Positions 1-8,415 of a stretch of DNA of 57,098 nucleotides are shown here, in pieces (positions within the stretch are counted from its first letter, which is position 1; the number at the start of each line of letters is the position of its first letter). Made by a program: the position numbers and the translations under genes. The DNA comes from an uncultured Prevotella sp. (GTDB lineage: Bacteria; Bacteroidota; Bacteroidia; Bacteroidales; Bacteroidaceae), in the NCBI GenBank assembly GCA_900315835.1, contig ONAR01000013.1:1-57098 (forward strand). The letters run 5' to 3'. Below the pieces are notes generated by a model that saw nothing but the letters and a program-made list of their open reading frames with translations, searched no databases and was not told where the DNA came from.

Positions 1-130
1 GACTTAATGTTTTGAACACCACTAAGTTACTAAAAATCAGCGATATGTGCAACTTTTTACTCATATTTATCAACTTAAATTAATTCCGCCAACGGGTAAT
101 AATTATATTTTGCCACACCTATAGAATGCT

Positions 131-150
131 TTTACGAAAAGTTTCGTAAA
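131..150. promoter_or_regulatory. Perfect inverted repeat overlapping a promoter -7 box
   Basis: TTTACGAAA-AG-TTTCGTAAA is a perfect 9-bp inverted repeat with a 2-bp spacer. Its right arm runs into a TAnnTTTG-type box (TAAATTTG, 147-154), the Bacteroidota -7 element, about 75 bp upstream of the lipoprotein gene that starts at 227. Overlap of a dyad with the -7 box is what a repressor operator would look like. The cognate regulator is not visible in the window. Confidence 0.5.
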
Positions 151-226
151 TTTGCACTTGCTATTTGAATTCGCAAAGTTCTCAGGCAACTTGTCCTTTG
201 AACGAACCCATAAATTGAAGCATAAA

Positions 227-1120
227 ATGAAAAAGTTTGGATTTAGACATTTGATGTACGGATGGCTTGCTGTCGTAGTCCTTGCGCTGACTTCATGCGA
301 CTCTGAAAATGTGACACCAATCAATGACAAAACTTTGCCGGAGGCCATTGCCAAAGATTTCCACGAACGCTGCGAGGACTACACTATCAAAAGCGTTTAC
401 ATAGGTCCAGAGTCTTACTTCGACAGTGGAGCAATGGAAACGTATGTCACCTCTGAGGACAACGCGGGGAATGAGTGCGTGGTTGTATACGTTGACAATG
501 CGTGGAACCGCACCGTGCGGACGCTCTCTGACATTGACCAGTTGCCCAGCTCGGTGCGATACCGGCTGCTCACGATAAACCAGGAGGCCAGAAACGATGA
601 ATTCTGTGAGATCAAGGAAGTGACACAGGCAGCAATAAACGGGACATACTATATTCTCTGCTATCTGCAGGACACCCCAAAGCTTAAGAATCTCTTCCAC
701 ACACTTGTCATCGACAGCAAAGGAACGGTGGCCAAGGCATGCACATACAGACTGAACGACGCTGAATATATAGGTACGATTCCTGGCGATATGGAATGGA
801 TTACAGCGCACTACAAAGGCTCCGAAGTGCTTGCTTTTGTCAACGACGGCGGTGATTACAACTATCTCATCATGCACGACGGCGTGTTGAAGTCCGTATA
901 CTTCAGAACTTCCCGCAAGGGTACGACATGGAAAGAAACCTGTTACCCCTTGCCGAAAGGCACAACGGTACCAAGCAACGTATTGGAATCCTTACACACT
1001 GACTACCCTGATTTCACCTATACTGAGGTCTCTATTGTTGAAACCCCTGACGGAATAGTCTACCTCTTTACCGATGGAAACAGACCCGACCGTTTAGGGC
1101 ATTATGTTGAAGCAAACTAA
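227..1120 (+). CDS. Putative lipoprotein with PepSY-like (BLIP-like) domains
   Basis: A 297-aa secreted lipoprotein. I start it at the ATG at 227, because the residues after it form a signal peptide (KKFGFRH, then a hydrophobic stretch) ending in a lipobox LTSC; an ATG 75 bp upstream would bury that signal. After the Cys the chain shows repeats of the pattern LPxAIxxDF...V...GxxCVVVYVDNAWNRT...LPSSVRYRL and again LPKGTTVPSNVLESL, which resembles the putative beta-lactamase-inhibitor-like PepSY-like family of Bacteroidota. No catalytic motif is seen and the function is unknown. It stands alone behind its own promoter, with a terminator just downstream. The lipoprotein call is firm; the family call is from pattern only. 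Confidence 0.75.
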   Translation: MKKFGFRHLMYGWLAVVVLALTSCDSENVTPINDKTLPEAIAKDFHERCEDYTIKSVYIGPESYFDSGAMETYVTSEDNAGNECVVVYVDNAWNRTVRTLSDIDQLPSSVRYRLLTINQEARNDEFCEIKEVTQAAINGTYYILCYLQDTPKLKNLFHTLVIDSKGTVAKACTYRLNDAEYIGTIPGDMEWITAHYKGSEVLAFVNDGGDYNYLIMHDGVLKSVYFRTSRKGTTWKETCYPLPKGTTVPSNVLESLHTDYPDFTYTEVSIVETPDGIVYLFTDGNRPDRLGHYVEAN

Positions 1121-1147
1121 AGACTGAATGAAATCGTCTGAAGATTT

Positions 1148-1170
1148 GCCTTTATTTTTAAGGCGTTTTT
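1148..1170 (+). terminator. Rho-independent terminator after the PepSY-like lipoprotein gene
   Basis: GCCTT (1148-1152) pairs with AAGGC (1160-1164) across an A/T loop and is followed by GTTTTT. It lies 28 bp after the stop codon at 1120. Confidence 0.6.
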
Positions 1171-1378
1171 GGGCCTTGAAGAGGGAGCGTTGCGAGCTAC
1201 ACGACCGATGAACGTAGGTATTTGTGCTTCGCGCGGTTTTTAACGTTAATGTCCGCAAAAGCCTTACTGGTCATGAATTTTTCGTACATGTTATGCCCAA
1301 ATGGCATTAATCAAAAATATGGCGAGCTGTTCTACAAGTGTCTGACACAATATATTGTAACTAACGCATCCACCATTG

Positions 1379-1528
1379 ACCGACAAGAACAGAACCTACG
1401 TGGCCATCGACCTGAAGAGCTTCTACAGTTCGGTGGATTGTGTCGCCAGGGGACTCGACCCGCTGACGGCCAACCTTGTCGTGGCTGACGTGAGCCGCAC
1501 GGAGAAGACCATTAGCAAGAACGTATAA
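1379..1528 (+). pseudogene. Remnant of a Y-family (UmuC/DinB-like) DNA polymerase gene
   Basis: In the frame ending at the TAA at 1526-1528 the DNA reads TDKNRTYVAIDLKSFYSSVD..., then CVARGLDPLTANLVVADVS, then RTEKTI. This is the N-terminal catalytic segment of UmuC-type translesion polymerases, including the metal-binding Asp of AIDLKSFY and a conserved FY(A/S)SV(D/E)CV block. About 45 codons remain; the frame stops shortly after EKTI and nothing resembling the palm, fingers or little-finger domains follows. There is no ATG at the expected position. The rest of the 1121-1746 gap holds an open stretch (1530-1682) with no start and no recognised family, and otherwise nothing I can name. Confidence 0.6.
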
Positions 1529-1730
1529 TCTCGCTATAATCGTATCCAATAGAGACAGACCTCTTTCCAAGGGTTCCGTCGATGATATGCGACAGATGAC
1601 GCTCAAAAAGCTCCATAACGTGAAAAATTTCTCTGAATGGAGTAAGTTTCTCGGATTTTACAATGATAGTCGTTTCCCTTAATAAATAATAAAACTCTAT
1701 GCAAGCCTTTCGTTTTCAAAATAAAAGTCT

Positions 1731-1738
1731 TAATTTTG
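1731..1738 (+). promoter_or_regulatory. -7 box (TAATTTTG) for the amidase gene
   Basis: A match to the TAnnTTTG consensus of Bacteroidota primary-sigma promoters, ending 8 nt before the first ATG (1747) and 17 nt before the second (1756). The implied transcription start lies only a few bases upstream of the first ATG, so the leader is very short or the second ATG is used. Confidence 0.5.
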
Positions 1739-1755
1739 TACAATAAATGCAGGCC

Positions 1756-3147
1756 ATGTTGAGGAAATTAATATTTACTTTACTCACGTTCTTGCTTCCC
1801 GCGCTGACCATGAGTGGTGCGGGCAAGTCCTTTACACTGGTTATCGACGCCGGTCACGGCGGTCACGACAGTGGGGCCAAGGGCGCCATCTCGGCCGAGA
1901 AAAACCTGACGCTGCGCTATGCGTTGGCTTTCGGAAAGGCGGTGGAGCAAAACTGCCCCGACGTCAAGGTCATCTATACGCGTAAGACCGACGTTTTCCT
2001 CCCTTTACACGAGCGCGCCGAGATAGCCAACCGCAACAAGGCCGACCTTTTTATTTCCATCCACATCAACGCATTGGAGCCGGGCCACATCTCGCGCGGC
2101 TTCCAGAGCTATACCCTCGGAACGGGTGAGCATACTGGAAACAAGGGCCTGAAAGAGAACCTCGAAGTGGCTAAGCGTGAGAACTCGGTCATCTTCATGG
2201 AGAAAGACTATCAGTCAAACTATAAGAATTTAGCCAACTCGGCCGAGAGCGACATCATGTTTGAGTTTATCGCCGACAAGAACCGTGAGCGCAGCGTTGA
2301 GCTGTCGCGCATGATGCAGCAGGAGGTGTGCAAGGCCACAGGGCGTCGCGATGGCGGCTCCCATCAGAACAACCTCGCCGTGCTCCGTCTGACGTCGATG
2401 CCTGCAGCACTGCTTGAGCTTGGCTTCATCTCAACGCCCGACGAGGAGACCTTCCTCAACACCGACTCGGCGCTGACGCTCTACACCCGCGGCATCCTCA
2501 AGGCGTTTATCCGTTATAAGCGTAAATTCGGTGGGGTAGGCAACGACGACATCGACGTGCCTTACCGCAGCACTGCAGCTAACGACACCTCAGCGCTGAT
2601 AGGCAGCACCGTGGCTTCGGTCGACTCCTCGCGGGTTGCCGATGACCAACCAACGCCTTCGCGCCGAAACCGGCGTCGTAAAGACACCGCCAAGCAGCAG
2701 GATGATGCTGCGAAACCGACGGTGGAAAAGACCGATACCAAGCGCACGACGACCGCCAAGCGGTCGGATGCTTCGTCAAAGCAAACCAATGCTTCTACGA
2801 AGCGCGTGGAGTCTACGGTGAAGCCGGCGGTCAAGACCGATGCCGTGAATCAGTCGGTGCCCGTGTTCAAGGTGCAGATTTTCTCGAGCAAGGTGAAGGT
2901 CAAGGCCGGCAGTCCGCTGTTCAAAGGCTTGGAAGGCTGCGAGAGCTATGAGGAAGGCAGCTATACGAAATACACGTATGGCGCAAGCAACAACTACAAC
3001 ACCATCAACCGGTTGCGCAAGGAGGTGGCGGAGAAGTTCCCGCAGGCCTTCGTTGTCGCTTTCAAGAACGGCAAGAAGATGGACGTCAACGAGGGTATCC
3101 GCGAGTTCCTCGATAATAAGCGCGGTAAGGGAAAAGGTAACAAATAA
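1756..3147 (+). CDS. N-acetylmuramoyl-L-alanine amidase (Amidase_3) with SPOR-like C-terminus
   Basis: A peptidoglycan amidase that cleaves the bond between MurNAc and L-Ala, acting in the periplasm during cell separation. A signal peptide (LRKLIFTLLTFLLPALTMSG) is followed by the zinc amidase domain. Visible zinc and catalytic signatures are VIDAGHGGHDSG, the Glu of SAEKNLTL, LFISIHINA and LLELGFIST. Residues ~270-380 are a Ser/Thr/Lys/Asp-rich linker of low complexity. The last ~90 residues (VFKVQIFSS onward) resemble a SPOR-type peptidoglycan-binding domain. The start is either 1747 or 1756; the second gives the cleaner signal peptide. An MCE gene starts 9 bp after the stop, so the two are probably co-transcribed. 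Confidence 0.9.
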   Translation: MLRKLIFTLLTFLLPALTMSGAGKSFTLVIDAGHGGHDSGAKGAISAEKNLTLRYALAFGKAVEQNCPDVKVIYTRKTDVFLPLHERAEIANRNKADLFISIHINALEPGHISRGFQSYTLGTGEHTGNKGLKENLEVAKRENSVIFMEKDYQSNYKNLANSAESDIMFEFIADKNRERSVELSRMMQQEVCKATGRRDGGSHQNNLAVLRLTSMPAALLELGFISTPDEETFLNTDSALTLYTRGILKAFIRYKRKFGGVGNDDIDVPYRSTAANDTSALIGSTVASVDSSRVADDQPTPSRRNRRRKDTAKQQDDAAKPTVEKTDTKRTTTAKRSDASSKQTNASTKRVESTVKPAVKTDAVNQSVPVFKVQIFSSKVKVKAGSPLFKGLEGCESYEEGSYTKYTYGASNNYNTINRLRKEVAEKFPQAFVVAFKNGKKMDVNEGIREFLDNKRGKGKGNK

Positions 3148-3156
3148 GCTAAAGAT

Positions 3157-4080
3157 ATGAGATTTTTCACTAAGGAAGTCAGAATAGCCCTCGTCGCAAT
3201 CTTGGGCATCGTGGTACTCTTCTTCGGTCTTCATTTCCTGAAGGGAATGCCGGTGTTCTCCAACGACGATGTCTACTATGTGACGTTTGACAATATCGAC
3301 GGTCTCACAGTCTCTAACAGCGTCTTCGCCGACGGCTATCAGGTGGGCAATGTCAAAGCCATTGACTACAACTATCAGAAGAGCGGCAAGGTCGTTGTCG
3401 CCCTTGAGGTGGACAACGAGCTGCGCATTCCCAAAGGATCGACGGCTGAGATTGACAAGGATCTGATGGGTAACATCCAGCTCAACCTGCTGATGGCCAA
3501 CAATCCCAGAGAGCGTTTTGAGCCGGGCGACACGCTGAAGGGTGTCAATGCAGCCGGCCTCATGGGCGCGGTGCAGCAGCTCATGCCGAAGGTGGAGCAG
3601 ATGTTGCCCAAGGTGGACAGCATCCTGACCAGTGTCAATCTGTTGCTGGCCGATCCGTCTATCGCGCGCTCTTTGCACAACATCGAGACTATTTCGGCCA
3701 ACCTCGCCACGTCAACCCAAGGCCTCAACCAGTTGGTTGCTGAGGTCAACGGTCAGGTGCCGGGCATGATGCATAAGGCCGACTATGCCCTCGACAAGGC
3801 GGGCTCGACCTTCAACAACACCACGGCGCTGACGGCAAAGCTCAACGACCTCGATCTGCAGGCCACGCTCAGCAAGGTCGACCAGACGATGGCCAATGTG
3901 CAGGAGGTCACCGACCGGTTGAAAGGCAAGAACGGAACCGCCGGTCTGCTCATCAACGACCCGGCGCTCTACAACAACATGACGGGTACGATGCGGTCGG
4001 CCGACTCCCTGCTCACCGACCTCAAGGCCCATCCAAAGCGCTACGTTCACTTCTCGCTCTTCGGCAAGAAGGACAAATAA
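3157..4080 (+). CDS. MCE/MlaD-family protein
   Basis: A 307-aa inner-membrane-anchored MCE protein. A single N-terminal membrane segment (VRIALVAILGIVVLFFGLHFL) precedes one MCE domain (~residues 38-120, with VSNSVFADGYQVGNV, AEIDKDLMGNIQLNL and FEPGDTLKG). The remainder is rich in predicted helix and coiled coil. Family members hold lipids in the periplasm and move them between membranes, usually with an MlaE/MlaF permease-ATPase pair; neither gene is in the window. It follows the amidase gene with a 9-bp gap and is closed by a strong terminator. The lipid substrate cannot be inferred. Confidence 0.88.
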   Translation: MRFFTKEVRIALVAILGIVVLFFGLHFLKGMPVFSNDDVYYVTFDNIDGLTVSNSVFADGYQVGNVKAIDYNYQKSGKVVVALEVDNELRIPKGSTAEIDKDLMGNIQLNLLMANNPRERFEPGDTLKGVNAAGLMGAVQQLMPKVEQMLPKVDSILTSVNLLLADPSIARSLHNIETISANLATSTQGLNQLVAEVNGQVPGMMHKADYALDKAGSTFNNTTALTAKLNDLDLQATLSKVDQTMANVQEVTDRLKGKNGTAGLLINDPALYNNMTGTMRSADSLLTDLKAHPKRYVHFSLFGKKDK

Positions 4081-4089
4081 ACAACATTG

Positions 4090-4133
4090 AGGCATCTGAG
4101 AAATTTCATTTTTTTAACTCAGATGCCTTTTTT
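4090..4133 (+). terminator. Strong Rho-independent terminator of the amidase-MCE operon
   Basis: An 11-bp perfect stem, AGGCATCTGAG (4090-4100) with CTCAGATGCCT (4118-4128), followed by a T run to 4133. It starts 9 bp after the MCE stop codon. Confidence 0.85.
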
Positions 4134-4198
4134 ATGGCTAAGCAAATGAACAAGAATAAGTTAGGCGCTGCGGCTTGATTTTTGTTCAAGAAAATGCA

Positions 4199-4230
4199 TT
4201 TGTGGGTAAGGGAAAAGTTTTGTAGTTTTG
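4199..4230 (+). promoter_or_regulatory. dnaA promoter: TTTG -33 and TAGTTTTG -7 elements
   Basis: TTTG (4199-4202) is separated by 20 bp from TAGTTTTG (4223-4230), the arrangement expected for the Bacteroidota housekeeping sigma factor. It leaves a leader of roughly 45 nt before the dnaA ATG at 4281. Confidence 0.6.
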
Positions 4231-4280
4231 CAGTCCCAACCTGAGGAAGGGTCGGATTGGCAATCTACAATCTCACGCAA

Positions 4281-5690
4281 ATGAAAGAGAATCACGATGC
4301 CCGGTGGGAGAAGGCGCTCGCGCAGATACGCGACAATGTCACCGAGCAAATATATAAGACCTGGTTTCAGCCTATCGTCTTTGAGCAGTTCGATGCTGCC
4401 CAAAGGCGAATACTCGTTCAAGTACCCAGCCCCTTTGTGTATGAGTACTTGGAGGAGAACTTTTTGTCGCTACTCGGAAAGGTGCTTTGCAACTGCTTCG
4501 GCCCCGGCATCCAGTTGTCTTACCGCGTTGTGACCGATAAGGAGCACAACCTTTCGCAAGACATTCAGGCCGACCCGACCGATGCCGACGTCAAACCCCA
4601 ACCGCGTACCGGCGTCAACCAGAGTCCGACGGTGCTCGATGCTGCACAGCCACAGCAGATTGATTCTCAGCTCAATCCACACCTCACATTCGGCAATTAC
4701 ATTGAGGGCGAGAGCAATAAGCTCACGCGCTCGGTCGGCTTGTCGATTGCCGAGCACCCCAATACGATGCAGTTCAACCCGATGTTCATCTATGGTCCCT
4801 CCGGCTGTGGTAAGACCCACCTCATCAATGCCATCGGTATGCGCACCAAACAGCTCTACCCGCAGAAGCGCGTGTTGTATGTCTCGGCGCGCCTCTTCCA
4901 GGTGCAGTACTCCAATGCGGTGCTGAAGAATGCCATCAACGACTTCATCGGCTTCTATCAGACCATCGACATGATTATCGTCGACGACATTCAGGAGTGG
5001 ATGGGCAAGACCAGTACGCTCAACACTTTCTTCTATATCTTCAACCATCTCTTCAAGAACGGCAAGCGCATCATTCTGGCCTCCGACCGTCCGCCGGTCG
5101 ATTTGAAGGATGTACCCGACCGTCTGCTGTCGCGCTTCTCGTGCGGACTGATTGCCGAGATGTCGAAGCCCAACTTGAAGTTGCGTGTGGATATCCTTGA
5201 GAATCAGGTGCGTCGCGACGGACTGAAGATTCCCCACGATGTGGTCGAGTTCATTGCTGAGACGGCGAAGGGCAGCGTGAGAGACCTGCAGGGCGTCATC
5301 ACCTCACTGATGGCGTACTCCATTGTGTACAACTGCAATATCGACATGCGACTGGCCAACCGCGTCATCAAGCGCGCCGTGAAGAGCGACGACAAGCCGC
5401 TCACCGTGGATGACATCTTGGAGAAGGTGTGTGGTCACTTCAACGTCACCACCGAGCAGATCAACAGTAAGAGCCGCAAGCGCGAGTTTGTGTTGGCCCG
5501 TCAGGTGTCGATGTATCTCGCCTCGAAATACACCAAGATGCCTGCCAGCCGTATTGGCAAGCTCGTTGGCAACCGCGACCACTCCACCGTGCTGCACAGT
5601 TGTTCGCAGGTGGAGCACAGGCTGCACACGGATAAGGCCTTCAGCGACGAGATTGTCGGTATAGAAAACGAGTTTAAGTTGAAGAAATAA
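4281..5690 (+). CDS. dnaA: Chromosomal replication initiator DnaA
   Basis: DnaA binds DnaA boxes at oriC, opens the origin and loads the helicase. The start is the ATG at 4281; a TTG 24 bp upstream is open but not needed. Domain I is the WEKALAQIRDNVTEQIYKTWFQPIVF region. A variable Pro/Gln-rich domain II follows (~100-130). The AAA+ domain has Walker A GPSGCGKTH (~172), Walker B IIVDDIQ and the arginine-finger region DVPDRLLSRFSCGL. Domain IV ends with the DnaA signature VGNRDHSTVLHSCSQVEHRL. Length 469 aa is normal. dnaN and recF are not adjacent, as is common in Bacteroidota, and no DnaA-box cluster was seen nearby, so the gene does not mark the origin here. Confidence 0.97.
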   Translation: MKENHDARWEKALAQIRDNVTEQIYKTWFQPIVFEQFDAAQRRILVQVPSPFVYEYLEENFLSLLGKVLCNCFGPGIQLSYRVVTDKEHNLSQDIQADPTDADVKPQPRTGVNQSPTVLDAAQPQQIDSQLNPHLTFGNYIEGESNKLTRSVGLSIAEHPNTMQFNPMFIYGPSGCGKTHLINAIGMRTKQLYPQKRVLYVSARLFQVQYSNAVLKNAINDFIGFYQTIDMIIVDDIQEWMGKTSTLNTFFYIFNHLFKNGKRIILASDRPPVDLKDVPDRLLSRFSCGLIAEMSKPNLKLRVDILENQVRRDGLKIPHDVVEFIAETAKGSVRDLQGVITSLMAYSIVYNCNIDMRLANRVIKRAVKSDDKPLTVDDILEKVCGHFNVTTEQINSKSRKREFVLARQVSMYLASKYTKMPASRIGKLVGNRDHSTVLHSCSQVEHRLHTDKAFSDEIVGIENEFKLKK

Positions 5691-5724
5691 GCGCCGGCAG
5701 GGCCGAAAAGCAGGAAAAAATTAT

Positions 5725-5732
5725 TACCTTTG
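5725..5732 (+). promoter_or_regulatory. -7 box (TACCTTTG) for the TonB-dependent receptor gene
   Basis: A TAnnTTTG match that ends 9 nt before the ATG at 5742. The implied transcript has a leader of only a few nucleotides. It starts 34 bp after the dnaA stop codon, and no terminator separates the two genes. Confidence 0.5.
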
Positions 5733-5741
5733 CAGGCGCTT

Positions 5742-7805
5742 ATGAAAACAACATTGTTTAACCAGCGCTCTGCGATTGTCTTCAAGCACTTCAACCGAAA
5801 GGGGTGGAGCCTCTTTGCCGCATTGGGTAAAGTGGTCCTGATTGGTGTGTTGAGTGTACCGACGCTAACGTATGCCAAGGCATCAGGTATGGCAACCCGC
5901 CACACCGATGAGGCAGCCGACTCACTCAGCTTTGGAGAGCAACGCATCGACGAAGTCCAGATAACGGGCTCCCGAGCGCCGCTGACTGCACGACAGTCAG
6001 CCAAGATTGTTGAGGTCATCTCGCGCGACGACATTCATCGTGCTGAGGCCCAGACCATCAACGACGTATTAAAATTAGCCACAGGCGTGGATGTCCGTCA
6101 GCGCGGTGGCTTTGGTGTACAGACGGATATCTCCATCAATGGAGGCACCTTCGACCAGATTTCGATTTTGCTCAACGGCATGCCCTTGTCGAGTCCGCAG
6201 ACGGGTCACAATGCCGCCGACTTCCCGGTGTCGCTCGATGACATCGACCACATCGAAGTGTTGGAAGGTGCGGCAGCCCGCGTTTTCGGTTCATCGGCAT
6301 TCAGTGGCGCCATCAACATCGTGACGACGTCGGCGGTGTCGAATGGGCATCAGTTCGGAGGTCACGCCACGGTTGAGGGCGGCTCCTACGGCACGTTTGG
6401 TGGAGACGCCGGTGCCTCATGGGCTTTCGCCAAGAACGGTGCGATGGCGCTGTCGGGCGGCTACACCCAGAGCGATGGCGGCACCGACAATGCCGACTTC
6501 CGCAAGCGGCGCGGCTTCTGGCAGGGCAACTGGCGGTCGGCGGTGGCTGGTCTGTCGTGGCAAGCCGGCATCACCTCGCAGGACTACGGCGCCAACACCT
6601 TTTATTCGGCGCGGTTCCCCAATCAGTTTGAGTGGACCCGGCGCTACATGGGTTCGGTGAAGGGCACCATCCGCCCTTTCCAGCAGGCGACAACGACGTC
6701 GCTGGAGCTTGTTCCGATGATTTATGCCCATCGCGACTTCGACCACTACCAGCTCACCAAGGGCAGCGAGGGTGCCAAGGCCGGTGAGAACTATCACCGC
6801 ACCGATGTCTATGGTGCGTCGCTCAGCCTCAATGTCGACTGGGTTGCCGGCAAGACCTCAGCCGGTGCCGACATCCGCCGCGAGCAGATATGGTCGACGG
6901 CATACGGCGACCTGCAGGCGGAAGACAAATGGAAAGACATCAGCGGCACCGACCGCATGTACGACCATCGTGGCCGCCGCACCAATACGAGCCTCTTCCT
7001 CGAGCATAACATCGTGACCCGCTGGCTGACGCTGTCGGCCGGTGTGATGGCCAACAAGAATACGGGCCTTGACGAGGACTTCCGCTTCTTCCCCGGCGTG
7101 GACATCAGTTTCCACCCCAACGACCACTGGAAAGTGTATGCGGGTTGGAACAAAGCCCTGCGCGTGCCCACCTATACCGACCTCTATACCAGCAACTCGG
7201 CGCAGCAGGGCGACATTCATCTTAAGCCCGAGCGCAACAGCATGTTCAAGATTGGTAGCCGTTATCGGGTCAATGGTTTCGATGTGCTGCTCTCCGGTTT
7301 CTACAGCCGTGGCCGCAATATGATTGACTGGGTGTATGAGACCGAGGCCAGTACGAAGTACCAAGCCATGAATATCGGCAAACTCAACAACATGGGCTAC
7401 AATGTCGAGGCCAACCTCAACCTCACCACATTGCTCGGCATCGCCGCCGGTGCCCGTGAGCCGGTCAAGGTGAAGGTGGGCTACGCCTATATTCACCAGA
7501 AGCACGAGACCGACCGCGAGATCTACCGTTCGCTGTATGCGTTGGAGTATCTCCGCCACAAGGTCGTGGCCGAAGTCTCTCACCCCATCGTTGCCCGGTT
7601 GTCGGCCTCGTGGGCGATGCGCTACCAGCAGCGTATGAATGGCTACCATCCTTACACCAAGCTCGATGGCCGTCTGGCCTGGACCGAACCCCACTGGCAG
7701 CTGTACGTGAAGGCCGATAACATCACGGCCCACCGCTACTACGACCTCGGCAGCGTGAAGCAGCCGGGCCTTTGGGTGATGGCGGGTGCTAAGGTGAGCT
7801 TCTAA
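5742..7805 (+). CDS. TonB-dependent outer-membrane receptor, BtuB-like
   Basis: A 687-aa outer-membrane beta-barrel with a TonB-gated plug. A long, basic N-terminus leads into the hydrophobic signal core (LFAALGKVVLIGVLSVPTLTYA). The TonB-box region (IDEVQITGSRAPLTARQSAK) and plug domain follow, with INDVLKLATGVDVRQRG, ISINGGTFDQISILLNG and IEVLEGAAARVFGSSAFSG. The barrel ends in the aromatic-rich QPGLWVMAGAKVSF. It lacks the N-terminal carboxypeptidase-like domain and a SusD partner, so it is not a SusC. The plug resembles cobalamin or siderophore receptors (BtuB/CirA-like); the ligand is not certain. No ABC importer genes are adjacent. Confidence 0.88.
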   Translation: MKTTLFNQRSAIVFKHFNRKGWSLFAALGKVVLIGVLSVPTLTYAKASGMATRHTDEAADSLSFGEQRIDEVQITGSRAPLTARQSAKIVEVISRDDIHRAEAQTINDVLKLATGVDVRQRGGFGVQTDISINGGTFDQISILLNGMPLSSPQTGHNAADFPVSLDDIDHIEVLEGAAARVFGSSAFSGAINIVTTSAVSNGHQFGGHATVEGGSYGTFGGDAGASWAFAKNGAMALSGGYTQSDGGTDNADFRKRRGFWQGNWRSAVAGLSWQAGITSQDYGANTFYSARFPNQFEWTRRYMGSVKGTIRPFQQATTTSLELVPMIYAHRDFDHYQLTKGSEGAKAGENYHRTDVYGASLSLNVDWVAGKTSAGADIRREQIWSTAYGDLQAEDKWKDISGTDRMYDHRGRRTNTSLFLEHNIVTRWLTLSAGVMANKNTGLDEDFRFFPGVDISFHPNDHWKVYAGWNKALRVPTYTDLYTSNSAQQGDIHLKPERNSMFKIGSRYRVNGFDVLLSGFYSRGRNMIDWVYETEASTKYQAMNIGKLNNMGYNVEANLNLTTLLGIAAGAREPVKVKVGYAYIHQKHETDREIYRSLYALEYLRHKVVAEVSHPIVARLSASWAMRYQQRMNGYHPYTKLDGRLAWTEPHWQLYVKADNITAHRYYDLGSVKQPGLWVMAGAKVSF

Positions 7806-8018
7806 TATCAGCTAATCAGCGTGCACCGGATATAGACCGTTATTTCGGGGGTATTTATACATTTCGTTGAACGAAAAGCTGCGAAAAAAGCCGACAGATT
7901 TGTGTTCGGGTTTTCGCTCATTCCAGAGAAGGAAATACGCCTGAAATTTGATGATGGCGCGGAAAAATGGCGCGGAAACCGCCGTTTTTGCCGCATCTGA
8001 CTGCGAGAAGCATTGTTT
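7806..8018. other. Long intergenic region, first part
   Basis: The 7806-8415 gap contains no credible gene: open frames are short and lack the codon bias of the neighbours. This first part shows nothing recognisable, including no clear terminator for the receptor gene. Confidence 0.4.
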
Positions 8019-8106
8019 CGCGGTGCGATAACTATGCTATCGCACCGCGATAACTATGGTTTCTCACTGCGATAGCTATGGTATCGCACCGCGATAGGTA
8101 TGCTAT
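8019..8106. repeat. Four tandem 22-bp units, each a small dyad
   Basis: Units at 8019-8040, 8041-8062, 8063-8084 and 8085-8106 follow the pattern CGCACCGCGATAACTATGST plus AT, with a few substitutions per unit. Where units join, GCGATA is answered by TATCGC seven bases later, so neighbouring units can form GCGATA-N7-TATCGC hairpins. There are no spacers, so this is not a CRISPR array. The period of 22 bp is close to two helical turns. Confidence 0.85.
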
Positions 8107-8383
8107 CGCGAGGCCTTCGGCATCTGATTCAGTCGCGTTTCAATACTTCATCCGCATAAAGTGCTGATTGATAGCACCTTGTGAAAAATCTCTTAAACCC
8201 CCGTTATTTTGCGTTATTTGGAGCAAGGGAGGGCTTTGTTCATTTCGAGGCCCTTCTGAGAGGCCTAAAAACACCAAAATTTTTGACAATTCATTGCACG
8301 CCTGCCATCGCGTCCTCCGACGGCAACTGTGGCCGGAACGCAATTTTTTTCATCATCTTGCACGCTATTCGAGATATTTTGTG
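8107..8383. other. Long intergenic region, second part
   Basis: Noncoding as far as I can see. It is AT-richer than the flanking genes. Open frames of 70-80 codons exist on the plus strand but overlap each other and have unbiased codon use. A leader RNA or small RNA could lie here, but no clear fold stands out. Confidence 0.35.
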
Positions 8384-8391
8384 TAAGTTTG
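8384..8391 (+). promoter_or_regulatory. -7 box (TAAGTTTG) for hflX
   Basis: A TAnnTTTG match 24 nt before the hflX ATG. A TTG at 8358-8360 is a weak candidate for the -33 element, with a spacing of 23 bp. Confidence 0.5.
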
Positions 8392-8415
8392 CAATAAGAA
8401 ACCATATTATATCAA

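Noticed and set aside
1530-1682. Open frame ending SKFLGFYNDSRFP after the polymerase remnant
   Set aside because: It has no start codon, does not follow the UmuC pattern and shows no recognised family. It is mentioned only as unexplained sequence.
2776-3678. 300-codon minus-strand frame across the amidase-MCE junction
   Set aside because: It is antisense to two well-supported genes and has no recognisable domain.
4081-4280. Origin of replication next to dnaA
   Set aside because: No cluster of DnaA boxes or AT-rich unwinding element was recognised, and dnaN/recF are not adjacent. In Bacteroidota dnaA is often not beside oriC.
8019-8106. Possible CRISPR array or DnaA-box array
   Set aside because: The 22-bp units abut without spacers, so it is not a CRISPR. 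The units do not contain a TTATCCACA-like DnaA box.
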